DNA of 64,000 nt from Mycobacterium yunnanensis. GTDB lineage: Bacteria > Actinomycetota > Actinomycetes > Mycobacteriales > Mycobacteriaceae. The notes below the pieces were generated by a model, which saw nothing but the letters and a program-made list of their open reading frames with translations, made no database searches and was not told the origin of the DNA. Below are positions 51,174 to 59,765 of this stretch, piece by piece. The stretch is taken from NCBI RefSeq assembly GCF_025823185.1, contig NZ_JACKVK010000002.1, positions 62,001 through 126,000 on the forward strand, in the 5' to 3' direction. The position numbers were made by a program, and so were the translations under genes. Each line of letters opens with the position of its first letter. Within the stretch, counting starts at the first letter, position 1.

Positions 51174-52481
51174 ATGAGCCCACGACTACTGCACTTCAAC
51201 GCATTCATCTGGCCCAACGGGTACCACGAGTCGGCCTGGCGACTGGCCGACGACGACGTCCGGAACGTGCTCGGGCTCCCGTACTTCGCCGACATCGCCC
51301 GCACCGCCGAACGCGGGATGCTGGACTCCATCTTCCTGGCCGACAACGTCGCGATCGCCGAGTACCGCGCCACGCACCTGCCTCAGGTTCAATTCGACCC
51401 CATCGCGGTGTTGTCGGCCTTGGCCGCGAGCACCGAGCACATCGGCCTCATCGGTACGGGTTCTACGACGTACAACGAGCCCTGGGAACTGGCCCGCCGG
51501 TTCGCCACGCTGGACCACCTCAGCGGTGGCCGCGCGGGCTGGAACATCGTCACGACCGTCACGCCCTTGGCCGCGGCCAGCTTCGGCCAGCGCGGCCATC
51601 CGGACCACGCCGACCGCTACGAGCGGGCGGAGGAGTTCGTGGCGGTGGCCTCGCAGATCTGGGACAGCTGGGCCGACGACGCGATCGTCGGTGATCGGGA
51701 CGGCGGCGTGTGGGCCGATCGCGCGAAGTTGCGCGCCGCCGACCACCACGGACGCTACTTCGACGTCGAGGGCGTGCAGCCGTTCCCGCGCTCGCCGCAG
51801 GGCAGGCCCGTCCTCGTCCTAGCCGGGCAGTCGGGGGCCGGCGTCCGACTGGCCGCGCGCCACGCCGAGATGGCGTTCTCCGGACCGCCGTCCCTGGAGG
51901 CCGCCGTCGCCTTCCGCACCGATCTGCACGCGCAGGCCGCTGCCTGGGGCCGCAATCCCGAACAGGTGTTGGTGTTGCCCGCGTTGATGGTGACCATCGG
52001 CGGCACCGAGGCCGAGGCCCGCGCCCGCGCCGAACGTCTGGAAGAGCTGTCCAGCAGCGAGTTTCGTTGGCAGAACGCGCTTTACACGGCGGGACTGGAT
52101 CCCGACGCATTCGATCCCGACGCTCCGCTCCCTGCGACCCTCTGGCAGGATCCCTCGCCCTCCACCAGGACTGACCAGCTCTTCGCCGCGGCGCGTGCCC
52201 GGCCCGACGCCTCGCTGCGCGAGATCGCCCGGCGAGTCACCGGGGGCGCGGGGCAAACGCACTTCGTCGGCACTCCGGAACAACTCGCCGACCACGTGAT
52301 GACCTGGCAGGACGCCGGGGCGGTCGACGGGTTCACCATCATGGGCTCGACGCTTCCGTACGAGCTGACCGCATTCGTCGACCATGTCGTCCCGATCTTG
52401 CAGCGTCGTCACCGTTTTCGCACCGAGTACACCGGCCCGACGCTGCGCGACCATCTCGGGTTGGCCAGACCCGACGTGTGA
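51174..52481 (+). CDS. LLM-class flavin-dependent monooxygenase (NtaA/SnaA/DszA family)
   Basis: Luciferase-like FMNH2-dependent monooxygenase, 435 residues. Characteristic NtaA/DszA features are FNAFIWPNGYHESAWR near residue 8, YFADIARTAERGMLDSIFLAD near 35, DHLSGGRAGWNIVTT near 112 and HADRYERAEEFV near 140. The group oxidises nitrilotriacetate, dibenzothiophene sulfone, streptogramin and similar compounds; substrate here is unknown and no dedicated flavin reductase gene is adjacent. ATG at 51174 rather than TTG 51165. Confidence 0.87.
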   Translation: MSPRLLHFNAFIWPNGYHESAWRLADDDVRNVLGLPYFADIARTAERGMLDSIFLADNVAIAEYRATHLPQVQFDPIAVLSALAASTEHIGLIGTGSTTYNEPWELARRFATLDHLSGGRAGWNIVTTVTPLAAASFGQRGHPDHADRYERAEEFVAVASQIWDSWADDAIVGDRDGGVWADRAKLRAADHHGRYFDVEGVQPFPRSPQGRPVLVLAGQSGAGVRLAARHAEMAFSGPPSLEAAVAFRTDLHAQAAAWGRNPEQVLVLPALMVTIGGTEAEARARAERLEELSSSEFRWQNALYTAGLDPDAFDPDAPLPATLWQDPSPSTRTDQLFAAARARPDASLREIARRVTGGAGQTHFVGTPEQLADHVMTWQDAGAVDGFTIMGSTLPYELTAFVDHVVPILQRRHRFRTEYTGPTLRDHLGLARPDV

Positions 52482-52485
52482 CGAG

Positions 52486-52845
52486 CTACAGCGGGATGAC
52501 CGACTCGCTGTTGAGGAAGCTCCACAACCGCCGGCATGTCCTGCCGATCCGCCGCCGCGCGGGGTGCCGAGACATCGCGTCGATCAACTCCTGGTCGACG
52601 ACGACGTAACCACCGTCGATCCGACGCCACCACCCGGCCAGGGAGAGCTCGATTGCGGCCATGGTGCTGACCCGCCCGTGGACCAGGGTGTCGAGGACCT
52701 CGTCGGTGACGAACTTCGAGCGCGTGGTGTGGGCGAGGTGGTCGACGACGCGCACGTGCACTTCCAGGGCCGAGGTGGAGAGCACTGCCCGGGGACCGTC
52801 CGCGCGCAGCGACGTGACCTCGGAGAACACCGACTCGTCTTTCAT
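52486..52845 (-). CDS. Hypothetical protein, small DNA-binding-like
   Basis: 119 residues, not recognised. The arrangement (an N-terminal segment ending LEVHVRVVDHLAHTTRSKFV, a central TDEVLDTLVHGRVSTMAAIELS helix pair and then WWRRIDGGYVVVDQE) resembles the winged-helix segment of phage replisome-organiser-like proteins, where a hydrophobic LWxRVDGGYxxHD pattern recurs; the likeness is weak. The stop is 4 bp beyond the LLM gene stop (convergent). The start codon lies inside an inverted repeat, suggesting autoregulation. ATG at 52845; ATG at 52878 (11 codons longer) is an alternative. Confidence 0.5.
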   Translation of the reverse strand: MKDESVFSEVTSLRADGPRAVLSTSALEVHVRVVDHLAHTTRSKFVTDEVLDTLVHGRVSTMAAIELSLAGWWRRIDGGYVVVDQELIDAMSRHPARRRIGRTCRRLWSFLNSESVIPL

Positions 52846-52887
52846 GTTGCCACTGTATCCGCAACATGGACGTAACACGATGGTTAC
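52845..52887. promoter_or_regulatory. Inverted repeats over the start of the small hypothetical gene
   Basis: TGTTGC (52845-52850) and GCAACA (52861-52866) form perfect 6-bp arms, including the first base of the ATG. A second pair, GTAAC (52872-52876) and GTTAC (52883-52887), lies just upstream. Either could be an operator. Confidence 0.4.
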
Positions 52888-52893
52888 ACGGGC

Positions 52894-53721
52894 TCAGCTC
52901 GAGATGCGGTCGACGATCGCGCGCGTCAGCAGGTCGGGTTGTTCCTCGGGCACCCAGTGCGAGCCGCCCGCGACGTCGAGTCGGTAGGGGCCCGTGACGT
53001 AGCGCGAGCACATCGTCGCGCCGCGCCTGCCGAGGGCGGTGTCGCCGGTGGTCCACACGTACGTCGTCGGCGCCTCGACGGGTCTGAGGTATCGCGGGTG
53101 GCTGAACGGCATGGCGCGGTACCAGTTCAGGCTCGGTGTCAGCGCAGCGCGGTCGACGATCTCGGTGCGCACCGCTGCGATCTGCTCGGGGGTCATCCCG
53201 GTGCCGCTGAGCATCCGTGCCAGCAGACGTGGACGGCGACAGGCGAACTCGGGCAGCCAGGGCAGTTGGAACAAGCCGATGTAGTACGAACGCAGAATCT
53301 GACTGCTGATGAGCATCGAGCCGAGGAACGCCCGCGGGTGTGGCACCGAGACCGCGACGAGCGACCGGACCAAATCGGGTCGACCGGCCGCCGTCGACCA
53401 CGCGACTGCGGCGCCCCAGTCGTGGCCGACCAGGTGCACCGGGCCGCCCGTCGCGCCGACGAGGGCCGCCACGTCGGAGACCAACCGGCTCATCCGGTAG
53501 GCGCGACGTCCCCGCGGCCGCGCGGTCGGCGCGTAGCCGCGCTGGTCGAACGTCAGGGTTCGATAACCCTCGGCGTGCAGTCGGTCGCAGACCGCGTTCC
53601 ACGAGGTGGAGGTCTGCGGAAATCCGTGCAGCAGGACGACGACGTCGCCGTCGAGCGGACCCTCGTCGGTGACGGGGAAGGTGAGGCCGTCGTTGGAGAA
53701 TTCGTGAATGCGGTCGGTCAT
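52894..53721 (-). CDS. Alpha/beta hydrolase, epoxide-hydrolase-like
   Basis: 275 residues. HGFPQTSTSW oxyanion segment near residue 32, nucleophile elbow VGHDWGAA near 98 with Asp in place of Ser, as in epoxide hydrolases and haloalkane dehalogenases, and His in GGSHWVPEEQPD near 256. The acid position is not obvious. The Asp nucleophile implies hydrolysis through an ester intermediate. ATG at 53721 overlaps the TetR gene stop by 4 bp, making it the third gene of the aminohydrolase-TetR-hydrolase operon. Confidence 0.83.
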   Translation of the reverse strand: MTDRIHEFSNDGLTFPVTDEGPLDGDVVVLLHGFPQTSTSWNAVCDRLHAEGYRTLTFDQRGYAPTARPRGRRAYRMSRLVSDVAALVGATGGPVHLVGHDWGAAVAWSTAAGRPDLVRSLVAVSVPHPRAFLGSMLISSQILRSYYIGLFQLPWLPEFACRRPRLLARMLSGTGMTPEQIAAVRTEIVDRAALTPSLNWYRAMPFSHPRYLRPVEAPTTYVWTTGDTALGRRGATMCSRYVTGPYRLDVAGGSHWVPEEQPDLLTRAIVDRISS

Positions 53722-54317
53722 CGTTCCTCGCTCGAGTCGGGGGCCAGGAGCGACAGCAGCAGCGGGATGCGGCCCGCCTCGATCTCCGGCTGGGGCAGGA
53801 CGTGGCGCACGATCGCGGCGCCGTCGAAGGAGTTGGTCACCAGGGCCACCACCGCGGCGAGCGTGTCCTCCGGGTAGTGGTCGGCGGTGGGCAACGCGCG
53901 CGCGGTGTCGAAGATTCGGGAGCTGTACTCCTGCAGTACCCGTCGCAGTGTGGCGCTGAGCCTTTCGTCGGTCCGCGCGGCGATCAACAGCTCGTACATC
54001 ACCACGTTGGTGTCGTTGCCGGTGACCTCCCGCATCGCGTGCAGGACGCCGTCGAGAGCAGCCTGGGTGGCCGGAATCTCGGCGATCAGCTTGGCGAAGG
54101 CGTCGAGCTGTCGGCGCATCACCTCCTCGGCGGTGGCGGCCATGAAGTCGCCCATGGTGTCGAAGTGGCGGAACAGCGCGCCGCCGGACAATCCGGCGCG
54201 AGAGGTGATGACGGCCGCCGACGCTCGCGCATACCCGACGTCGACGATCGTCGCGATGCTCGCGTCGAGCAGTCGCGCGACGGTCTCCTCGCGGCGCTCC
54301 CGTTGTGTTCTCGCCAC
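53718..54317 (-). CDS. TetR-family regulator of the aminohydrolase operon
   Basis: 199 residues. TetR HTH: ARLLDASIATIVDVGYARASAAVITSRAGLSGGALFRHFDTMGDFMAA at about residues 14-60, followed by a helical ligand domain. GTG at 54317 is chosen because it sits one base after the aminohydrolase stop; a longer reading in this frame would run into that gene. It lies in the middle of a three-gene operon whose promoter contains a 24-bp palindrome (56126-56149), so autoregulation of the whole operon is likely. Confidence 0.82.
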   Translation of the reverse strand: MARTQRERREETVARLLDASIATIVDVGYARASAAVITSRAGLSGGALFRHFDTMGDFMAATAEEVMRRQLDAFAKLIAEIPATQAALDGVLHAMREVTGNDTNVVMYELLIAARTDERLSATLRRVLQEYSSRIFDTARALPTADHYPEDTLAAVVALVTNSFDGAAIVRHVLPQPEIEAGRIPLLLSLLAPDSSEER

Positions 54318-54318
54318 C

Positions 54319-56109
54319 TCAGGCGGGCACGGTGGTGACGGTGGGCCGGCTCGCGTCGGCGGCGCGGAGGAAGCGGCCAGACCGGACGGTCTTTCCGTAG
54401 CCGTCTCGGAATTGTCCACTGCGATAGACGATCTGACCGTTGACGGCGGTGGCCACGACGGCGGCGTCATTGCGGTTGACCATGCGGCTCAGGCCGCCGT
54501 AGAACTCGACGGGGGATTCGTGGTAGCCGTCGACGGAGTCGTCGAGGCCGGCCGGGTCGACGATCACGAAGTTGGCGGCGTCGCCCTCGCGCAGCCGGCC
54601 GGCGTCCAGACCGAACCAGTCGGCGACCTCGGCGGTCAGGCGGTGGACGGCGTGCTCGATCGTCATGAAGGGCCGACCCGCCCGTTCGGCGACGAGTGCG
54701 CGCTTGAGCAATCGCAACCCGTAGTTGTAGAACGCCATGTTGCGTAGGTGGGCGCCGGCGTCGGAGAAACCCATGTGCACCGTGGGCTCGGTGGCGAGCT
54801 TGTCGAGTTGGCGTTGGCGATGGTTGGCGACGGTGGTGGTCCACCGGACGTTGCGCTCCCCGTTGTCGACGAGCACGTCCAGGAAGGCGTCCAACGGGTG
54901 AAGTCCGCGCTCGTCGGCGATGCGTCCGAAGCTCTTGCCGATCAGCGTCTCGTCGGGGCATTCGACGATGACGGCATCGTGAAAGTCGCGGTGCCACAAC
55001 GTCGGGCCGAGCTTCTTGCGGTCGAACTCGCGTCGGAATTCGCGGCGGTACTCGACGTCGGCGAGCAGGTCGTTGCGCTCCAACTGGTCACGCAGGTGCA
55101 GCGCCGCGGTGCCGGCTCCAAATTCCTCGAACACGGGCAGGTCGATGCCGTCGGAGTACAGCTCGAATGGGACGGGGAGGTGTTGGAATCGCACGTTGGC
55201 GTCGAGCACCCGGTTGAGCAGCCGGGTGCCCCGGCCGAAGACGCCGACCGCGCCCGGTGCGGCCTTGGAGTCCGCCGAGACCAGCAGGCTCATCCGCACG
55301 CCCTCGCGGCGGCCGAACATCGCGCTGCTGGACAGGAAGAACAGCAACGCCGTCCACGGTCGCGCCACGTCGGGCGCGCTTTGCAACATCCTGCGCCGCT
55401 TGCGAAGTACGGCGATCAGAGCGCGCCGCTCGCGCCAGGTCGCAAACGTCGACGGCAGACCGCGGGACCGGTAGCGGTCGCCGTCGAGCTTGTCGATCGC
55501 CGAATCCATGCCGGACATTCCGAGCAGCCCGGCGTCGAGCGCCTCGGCGAGCTTGGTGGTCATGGCCCGTAACTCTGCGGGCGTGGGGCGCACGGTGTCG
55601 TCGGTGGCGCGGCCGAGGCCGAGCACCGACGTCCGAAGGTCGGAGTGACCAAGCAGCGAGCTGACATTCGGGCCCAGCGGGAGCGCGTCTAGTGCCTCGA
55701 CGTATTCGGCGGCGGTGGTCCAGGTCTTGTTGTCGGCCAGGGCGCCCAGTACGTACTGGCGGGGCACGGCCTCGACCCGGCTGAAGAGGTCGGCGGCGTC
55801 CTCGTTGGTGGCGTAGACGGCCGACAGCGAGCAATTGCCCAGCAGGACGGTGGTGACGCCGTGCCGGACCGATTCGCGTAGGCCCGGGTCGAGCAGGACC
55901 TCGGCGTCGTAGTGGGTGTGTACGTCAATGAAACCCGGCAACACCCACTTGCCGCTCGCGTCCACGACGTCGGGACAGCCGATGTCGTCGAGCGGTTCGT
56001 CGGACACCACCTCGACGACACCGCCGCGGACACCGAGGTTGGTCACGCGTGGTGGCGCGCCCGTGCCGTCGAACCACCGACCGTTGCGCACGATGACGTC
56101 ATAGGGCAT
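54319..56109 (-). CDS. N-acyl-D-amino-acid deacylase (D-aminoacylase) family amidohydrolase
   Basis: 596-residue amidohydrolase-superfamily enzyme. Opening beta-sandwich (DVIVRNGRWFDGTGAPP), metal site LPGFIDVHTHYDAEV near 56-70, then CSLSA near 93, and the late SDAGAHLRNMAFYNY near 448, ending with EGDAANFVIVDPAGLDD. Such enzymes deacylate N-acyl-D-amino acids and related amides; mycobacterial members (such as Rv2913c) have not been pinned to a substrate. ATG at 56109; TTG 56115 is possible. First gene of the operon with TetR and an epoxide-hydrolase-like protein. Confidence 0.85.
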   Translation of the reverse strand: MPYDVIVRNGRWFDGTGAPPRVTNLGVRGGVVEVVSDEPLDDIGCPDVVDASGKWVLPGFIDVHTHYDAEVLLDPGLRESVRHGVTTVLLGNCSLSAVYATNEDAADLFSRVEAVPRQYVLGALADNKTWTTAAEYVEALDALPLGPNVSSLLGHSDLRTSVLGLGRATDDTVRPTPAELRAMTTKLAEALDAGLLGMSGMDSAIDKLDGDRYRSRGLPSTFATWRERRALIAVLRKRRRMLQSAPDVARPWTALLFFLSSSAMFGRREGVRMSLLVSADSKAAPGAVGVFGRGTRLLNRVLDANVRFQHLPVPFELYSDGIDLPVFEEFGAGTAALHLRDQLERNDLLADVEYRREFRREFDRKKLGPTLWHRDFHDAVIVECPDETLIGKSFGRIADERGLHPLDAFLDVLVDNGERNVRWTTTVANHRQRQLDKLATEPTVHMGFSDAGAHLRNMAFYNYGLRLLKRALVAERAGRPFMTIEHAVHRLTAEVADWFGLDAGRLREGDAANFVIVDPAGLDDSVDGYHESPVEFYGGLSRMVNRNDAAVVATAVNGQIVYRSGQFRDGYGKTVRSGRFLRAADASRPTVTTVPA

Positions 56110-56125
56110 GCCCAAACGCTACCCC

Positions 56126-56149
56126 AAGATTGCGAGTGCTCACAATCTT
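56126..56149. promoter_or_regulatory. 24-bp palindromic TetR-type operator
   Basis: AAGATTG-c-GAG-tg-CTC-a-CAATCTT: arms of 7 and 3 bp are perfectly complementary, with only one pair mismatched (c/a) and a TG centre. It sits 16 bp upstream of the D-aminoacylase ATG. Best candidate binding site for the operon's own TetR. Confidence 0.7.
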
Positions 56150-56159
56150 TTATTTTCCC

Positions 56160-56212
56160 GCGATTCGTGCACCCTTACCCGCGGTGGGCGCGGGCGCGGG
56201 TGCACGAATCGC
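56160..56212 (-). terminator. Hairpin following the second desaturase gene
   Basis: Perfect 15-bp arms GCGATTCGTGCACCC (56160-56174) and its complement (56198-56212), 23-nt loop, 2 bp beyond the desaturase stop. It likely separates the desaturase transcript from the downstream D-aminoacylase promoter on the same strand. Confidence 0.65.
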
Positions 56213-56214
56213 TA

Positions 56215-57363
56215 CTAGGCGGCGCGGAGGTCGGGCTCGGGTCGTTCGACGGCGACGGCGGGGCGACGGCGACGCAGCACGTCGGAGACCGTGAAGTCGT
56301 TGGGTAGCGAGAGTTTGAAGACCTTCTTCCACGCCGAGGCAACCTGCCGGGGCAGCGAACCGGTGGTGTAGGTCAGGCCGTAGCGCTCGAAGAGCTCCTG
56401 GACCTTGGGTGCGATCTCGGCGTAGCGGTTGCTCGGCAGGTCGGGGAAGAGGTGGTGCTCGATCTGGAACGACAGGTTGCCGGACATGAAGTGCAGCAGG
56501 GGACTACCCGAGATGTTGGCCGAGCCGAGCATCTGCCGCAGGTACCACTCACCGCGGGTCTCGCCGTCGATGGAGTTCTTCTCGAAGGTCTCCACTCCCT
56601 CGGGGAAGTGACCGCACATGATGACCGAGTGCGTCCACAGATTGCGGACGAGGTTGGCCGTCAGGTTGGCGGTGAGGGTGCTGATTGCCGACGGGCCCGA
56701 CAGCAGCGGGTGCAGCACGTAGTCGCGGGTGGCCTGCTTGCGGATCTTCGCGAGCACGCGCTTGCCCCTGGCCTTGAACTCCGCCTTGTCGGATCGACCC
56801 TTGAGGTACTTGCCAATTTGCAAGTCGTAGGCGGCGATTCCGTATTCGAACACGCAGGCGTTGAGGAAGTTCCACAGCGGCTGCGCCAGGTAGAAGGGCA
56901 CCCACTTCTGATTCTCGTCGACGCGCATGATGCCGTAGCCGAGGTCGTGGTCCTTGCCGCGCACGTTGGTGTAGGTGTGGTGCACCTCGTTGTGGCTGTG
57001 CTTCCACATCTCGGCGGGGGAGGCGTTGTCCCACTCCCACGTCGTGGAGTGAATCTTGCTGTCGCGCATCCAGTCCCACTGGCCGTGCATGACGTTGTGC
57101 CCGATTTCCATGTTCTCGACGATCTTCGAGATCGACAGCCCGACCGTGCCGACGAACCATGCGGGCGGGAACATCGAGAGCAGCAGCACGGCGCGGCTGC
57201 CCAGCTCCAGCTTGCGCTGGCCGTCGATGACCTTGCGAATGTAGGCGGCGTCGCGCTCGCCGCGGCTGGCCACGACTTGCTCGCGGATGGCGTCGAGCTC
57301 GCGGCCGAGGTTCTCGACGTCGGTCGAGCTGAGGTGGGCGGCGGGGTCATGGGTGATGGTCAT
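56215..57363 (-). CDS. Second membrane acyl-CoA desaturase (DesA3 paralogue)
   Basis: 382-residue paralogue of the desaturase at 48120. Histidine boxes HNVMH near residue 91, HSHNEVHH near 121 and QIEHHLFP near 300 are complete. The N-terminal helix VENLGRELDAIREQV and the IENMEIGHN / WYLRQMLGSAN segments align with the first copy, so they share ancestry; this one has a shorter, differently charged C-terminal end. ATG at 57363, AGGAG 10 bp upstream. It follows its own reductase gene by 13 bp. Regiospecificity or chain preference may differ. Confidence 0.9.
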   Translation of the reverse strand: MTITHDPAAHLSSTDVENLGRELDAIREQVVASRGERDAAYIRKVIDGQRKLELGSRAVLLLSMFPPAWFVGTVGLSISKIVENMEIGHNVMHGQWDWMRDSKIHSTTWEWDNASPAEMWKHSHNEVHHTYTNVRGKDHDLGYGIMRVDENQKWVPFYLAQPLWNFLNACVFEYGIAAYDLQIGKYLKGRSDKAEFKARGKRVLAKIRKQATRDYVLHPLLSGPSAISTLTANLTANLVRNLWTHSVIMCGHFPEGVETFEKNSIDGETRGEWYLRQMLGSANISGSPLLHFMSGNLSFQIEHHLFPDLPSNRYAEIAPKVQELFERYGLTYTTGSLPRQVASAWKKVFKLSLPNDFTVSDVLRRRRPAVAVERPEPDLRAA

Positions 57364-57376
57364 TCGGATCTCCTCG

Positions 57377-58471
57377 TCAGAGTTCGATGTCGCAGGGACC
57401 GGCGGCGGCGGAGACGCAGGTCTGGATTTGGACGTTGTCGCCAGGGGAGGCGGTGGTGAGGTCACCGGTGCGGAGGTCGCGCACGGCGCCTTGGCGCAGC
57501 GGGACCACGCAGCCGAAGCAGACGCCCATCCGGCAGCCCGACGGCATGAGGACTCCGGCGGCCTCGCCGGCGTCGAGGAGCGTCTCGGCCCCGGTCGCTT
57601 CGACGACGGTGCCCGTCGTGGAGAAGGTGACCTCGCCGCCCTCGCCCGCGGTGATGACGGTGGGACGGAAGCGCTCGGTGTGCAACCGGTCGGCGATGCC
57701 GTCGGCCGTCCAACGGGCTTCTAAGGCGTCCAGCATTCCGGCCGGACCGCACGCCCACGTCTGCCGCTCGGCGAGATCGTCGACCAACTGGTCGAGTTCG
57801 GCGACGTCGAGCATGCCGTCGGTGTCGGTGTGCTTCTCCACCAGCCGAATTCGTCCATCGCGAGCCATCATGCGTAGCTCGCCGCCGAAGATGACGTCGG
57901 CGGCGGTGGGGGCGGAATGCACGACGACGACGTCCGGGCCGGGGCCTTCCGTGGCGGGCATGTTGCGCAGCATCCCCATCACCGGGGTGACGCCGCTGCC
58001 GGCGGTGAGGAACAGGATCTTCGCCGGGGGCTGATGACCCAGGGTGAATTCGCCTGCGGCCTGGTCGAGTTGGACGATCGTGCCGACGGTGGCCCGTCGG
58101 ACGAGGTGATTGCTCACCGTGCCGTCGGGGATGGCCTTGACGGTGACCGCGATGGTGTCTTGGCCGGCATGCGAGGTCAAGGAGTACGCCCGCCATTGCC
58201 GGACGCCGTCGACGTCGACGCCGATGCGCACGTACTGACCCGGGGTGTGTCCGCGCCACCCGCGGCCAGGCTTGATGACCACGGAGACGGCGTCGCGGGT
58301 CTCGGGCTTGATCGCGACGATGCGACCGCGGAGGTCGGCACTCGAGCGTAGGGGGTCGATGACGTCGAGGTAGTCCGCAGGCACCAGCGGTGTGGTCACC
58401 CGCTCGGCGAATTTCATGACCCGGGCGCGCAGCGCGCCGACGGTGGTCGGTCGAGGTGCTGTCGTCGTCAT
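57377..58471 (-). CDS. Second desaturase-associated ferredoxin reductase
   Basis: 364 residues, paralogous to the reductase at 46972. WRAYSLTS near 94, VTPVMGMLR near 165, QTWACGPAGMLD near 240, then the [2Fe-2S] domain with CRMGVCFGC near 320 and QTCVSAA near 352. In the first copy the cluster motif is CRMGICQTC. The sequence is shortened by a few residues at the N-terminus. ATG at 58471; divergent from a PucR-family regulator. Confidence 0.9.
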   Translation of the reverse strand: MTTTAPRPTTVGALRARVMKFAERVTTPLVPADYLDVIDPLRSSADLRGRIVAIKPETRDAVSVVIKPGRGWRGHTPGQYVRIGVDVDGVRQWRAYSLTSHAGQDTIAVTVKAIPDGTVSNHLVRRATVGTIVQLDQAAGEFTLGHQPPAKILFLTAGSGVTPVMGMLRNMPATEGPGPDVVVVHSAPTAADVIFGGELRMMARDGRIRLVEKHTDTDGMLDVAELDQLVDDLAERQTWACGPAGMLDALEARWTADGIADRLHTERFRPTVITAGEGGEVTFSTTGTVVEATGAETLLDAGEAAGVLMPSGCRMGVCFGCVVPLRQGAVRDLRTGDLTTASPGDNVQIQTCVSAAAGPCDIEL

Positions 58472-58556
58472 AACCCCACCTTGGCCTACCGCTGGGTATA
58501 AAGTCTTGACGGTCAGAGGTGAACGTCCACCATCTATTTGTTCGTGAGGAACAGTC

Positions 58557-59765
58557 TTGCCGGAAGATGCCGTCCGATTCACCGGTCTCGACCTGTCCGA
58601 CGAGGTGGCCGAGGCGTTGCGGGCCGTGCTGCCGCGGATGGCCGAGCGGACGGTGCTCGCGGTGACGCTCGAGGTGCCCAGCTATACCCGTGCCTTCAGC
58701 GGGCGCATGGGCCAGACCATCGAGAACGCCGTGCAAATGGCCCTCGGCGCCTTCCTTCGGCTGGCCGTGCGCTCGCACGACTCCGATCCAAACGCCACGA
58801 TGACACCGGCCCTCGACGGGGCCTACGAGCTTGGCCGCGGCGAGGCCCGCCAGGGTCGCACCATGGATGCCCTGCTGTCGGCTTACCGCGTCGGCGCCCG
58901 CGTGGCGTGGCGAGAGCTGTCGTCGGCGGCCGTGACGGCCGGGCTGGACGCCGAGACCGTAGCCCGATTCGCCGAGTTGGTGTTCGCGTTCATCGACGAG
59001 CTGTCGGCGTCCAGCGTCGCCGGACACACCGACGAGTTGGCGACCACGGGCCGGGTCCGCCAGCGGTACCTCGACAGGCTGACCAGGCAGCTGCTTAGCG
59101 GGGCTGCCGTCGAAACGCTGAATGCCAGTGCGGCAGAGGCGGATTGGCAACCTCCGGTGACGTTGACCGCCATCCTGGTCGCCGAGGCGCAGACCCGCGG
59201 GCTGGCGGCCCGGTTCGGGCAGTCGACGCTGCAGGTGAGCGGAGACCTGCCGGGCGTCGACGCGGGCGAATCGCTGGCGGTGCTCCTGGTGCCCGACTTG
59301 GACGGTCGGCATCGCGGGCAACTGCGATCTGCCTTGCAGGGCCGACGGGCGCTGGTGGGCCCGGCGCGTCCGTGGGCGCAGGTGGAGTCGTCCTACCGTC
59401 GGGCGCTGCGGGCCAAGCAGTTGATGGTCGACGACGACGTCGTCGACACCGAGGAGCACCTGGTCGAGCTGGTGCTGACCGCCGATCCCGAGGCCGCCGC
59501 CGACCTTCGCCGTCTCGCGTTGGCGCCACTGGCGGACCTGCGGCCCAACACCGCCGAGCGGCTGGCCGAGACGTTGCGGTCGTGGTTGCTCCATCGGGGT
59601 CAGCGTGATGCGGTCGCCGCCGAGTTGTTCGTGCACGCACAGACGGTGCGGTACCGGATGACCCAGTTGCGCGAGCTGTATGGCGACCGGTTCGACGATC
59701 CCCGGGCCATCCTCGAATTGACTGTCGCCCTGGGTATCCCGACCGGCTCGGGCACCTCGTCATGA
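58557..59765 (+). CDS. PucR/CdaR-type helix-turn-helix regulator
   Basis: 402 residues. N-terminal sensory-like region, central GGDEF-like fold segment around residues 170-280, and C-terminal PucR HTH (LRSWLLHRGQRDAVAAELFVHAQTVRYRMTQLRELYG near 340-376). TTG at 58557 with GTGAGGA 7 bp upstream. Divergent from the second reductase-desaturase pair with an 85-bp gap, so it probably regulates lipid desaturation from this locus; effector unknown. Confidence 0.83.
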   Translation: MPEDAVRFTGLDLSDEVAEALRAVLPRMAERTVLAVTLEVPSYTRAFSGRMGQTIENAVQMALGAFLRLAVRSHDSDPNATMTPALDGAYELGRGEARQGRTMDALLSAYRVGARVAWRELSSAAVTAGLDAETVARFAELVFAFIDELSASSVAGHTDELATTGRVRQRYLDRLTRQLLSGAAVETLNASAAEADWQPPVTLTAILVAEAQTRGLAARFGQSTLQVSGDLPGVDAGESLAVLLVPDLDGRHRGQLRSALQGRRALVGPARPWAQVESSYRRALRAKQLMVDDDVVDTEEHLVELVLTADPEAAADLRRLALAPLADLRPNTAERLAETLRSWLLHRGQRDAVAAELFVHAQTVRYRMTQLRELYGDRFDDPRAILELTVALGIPTGSGTSS

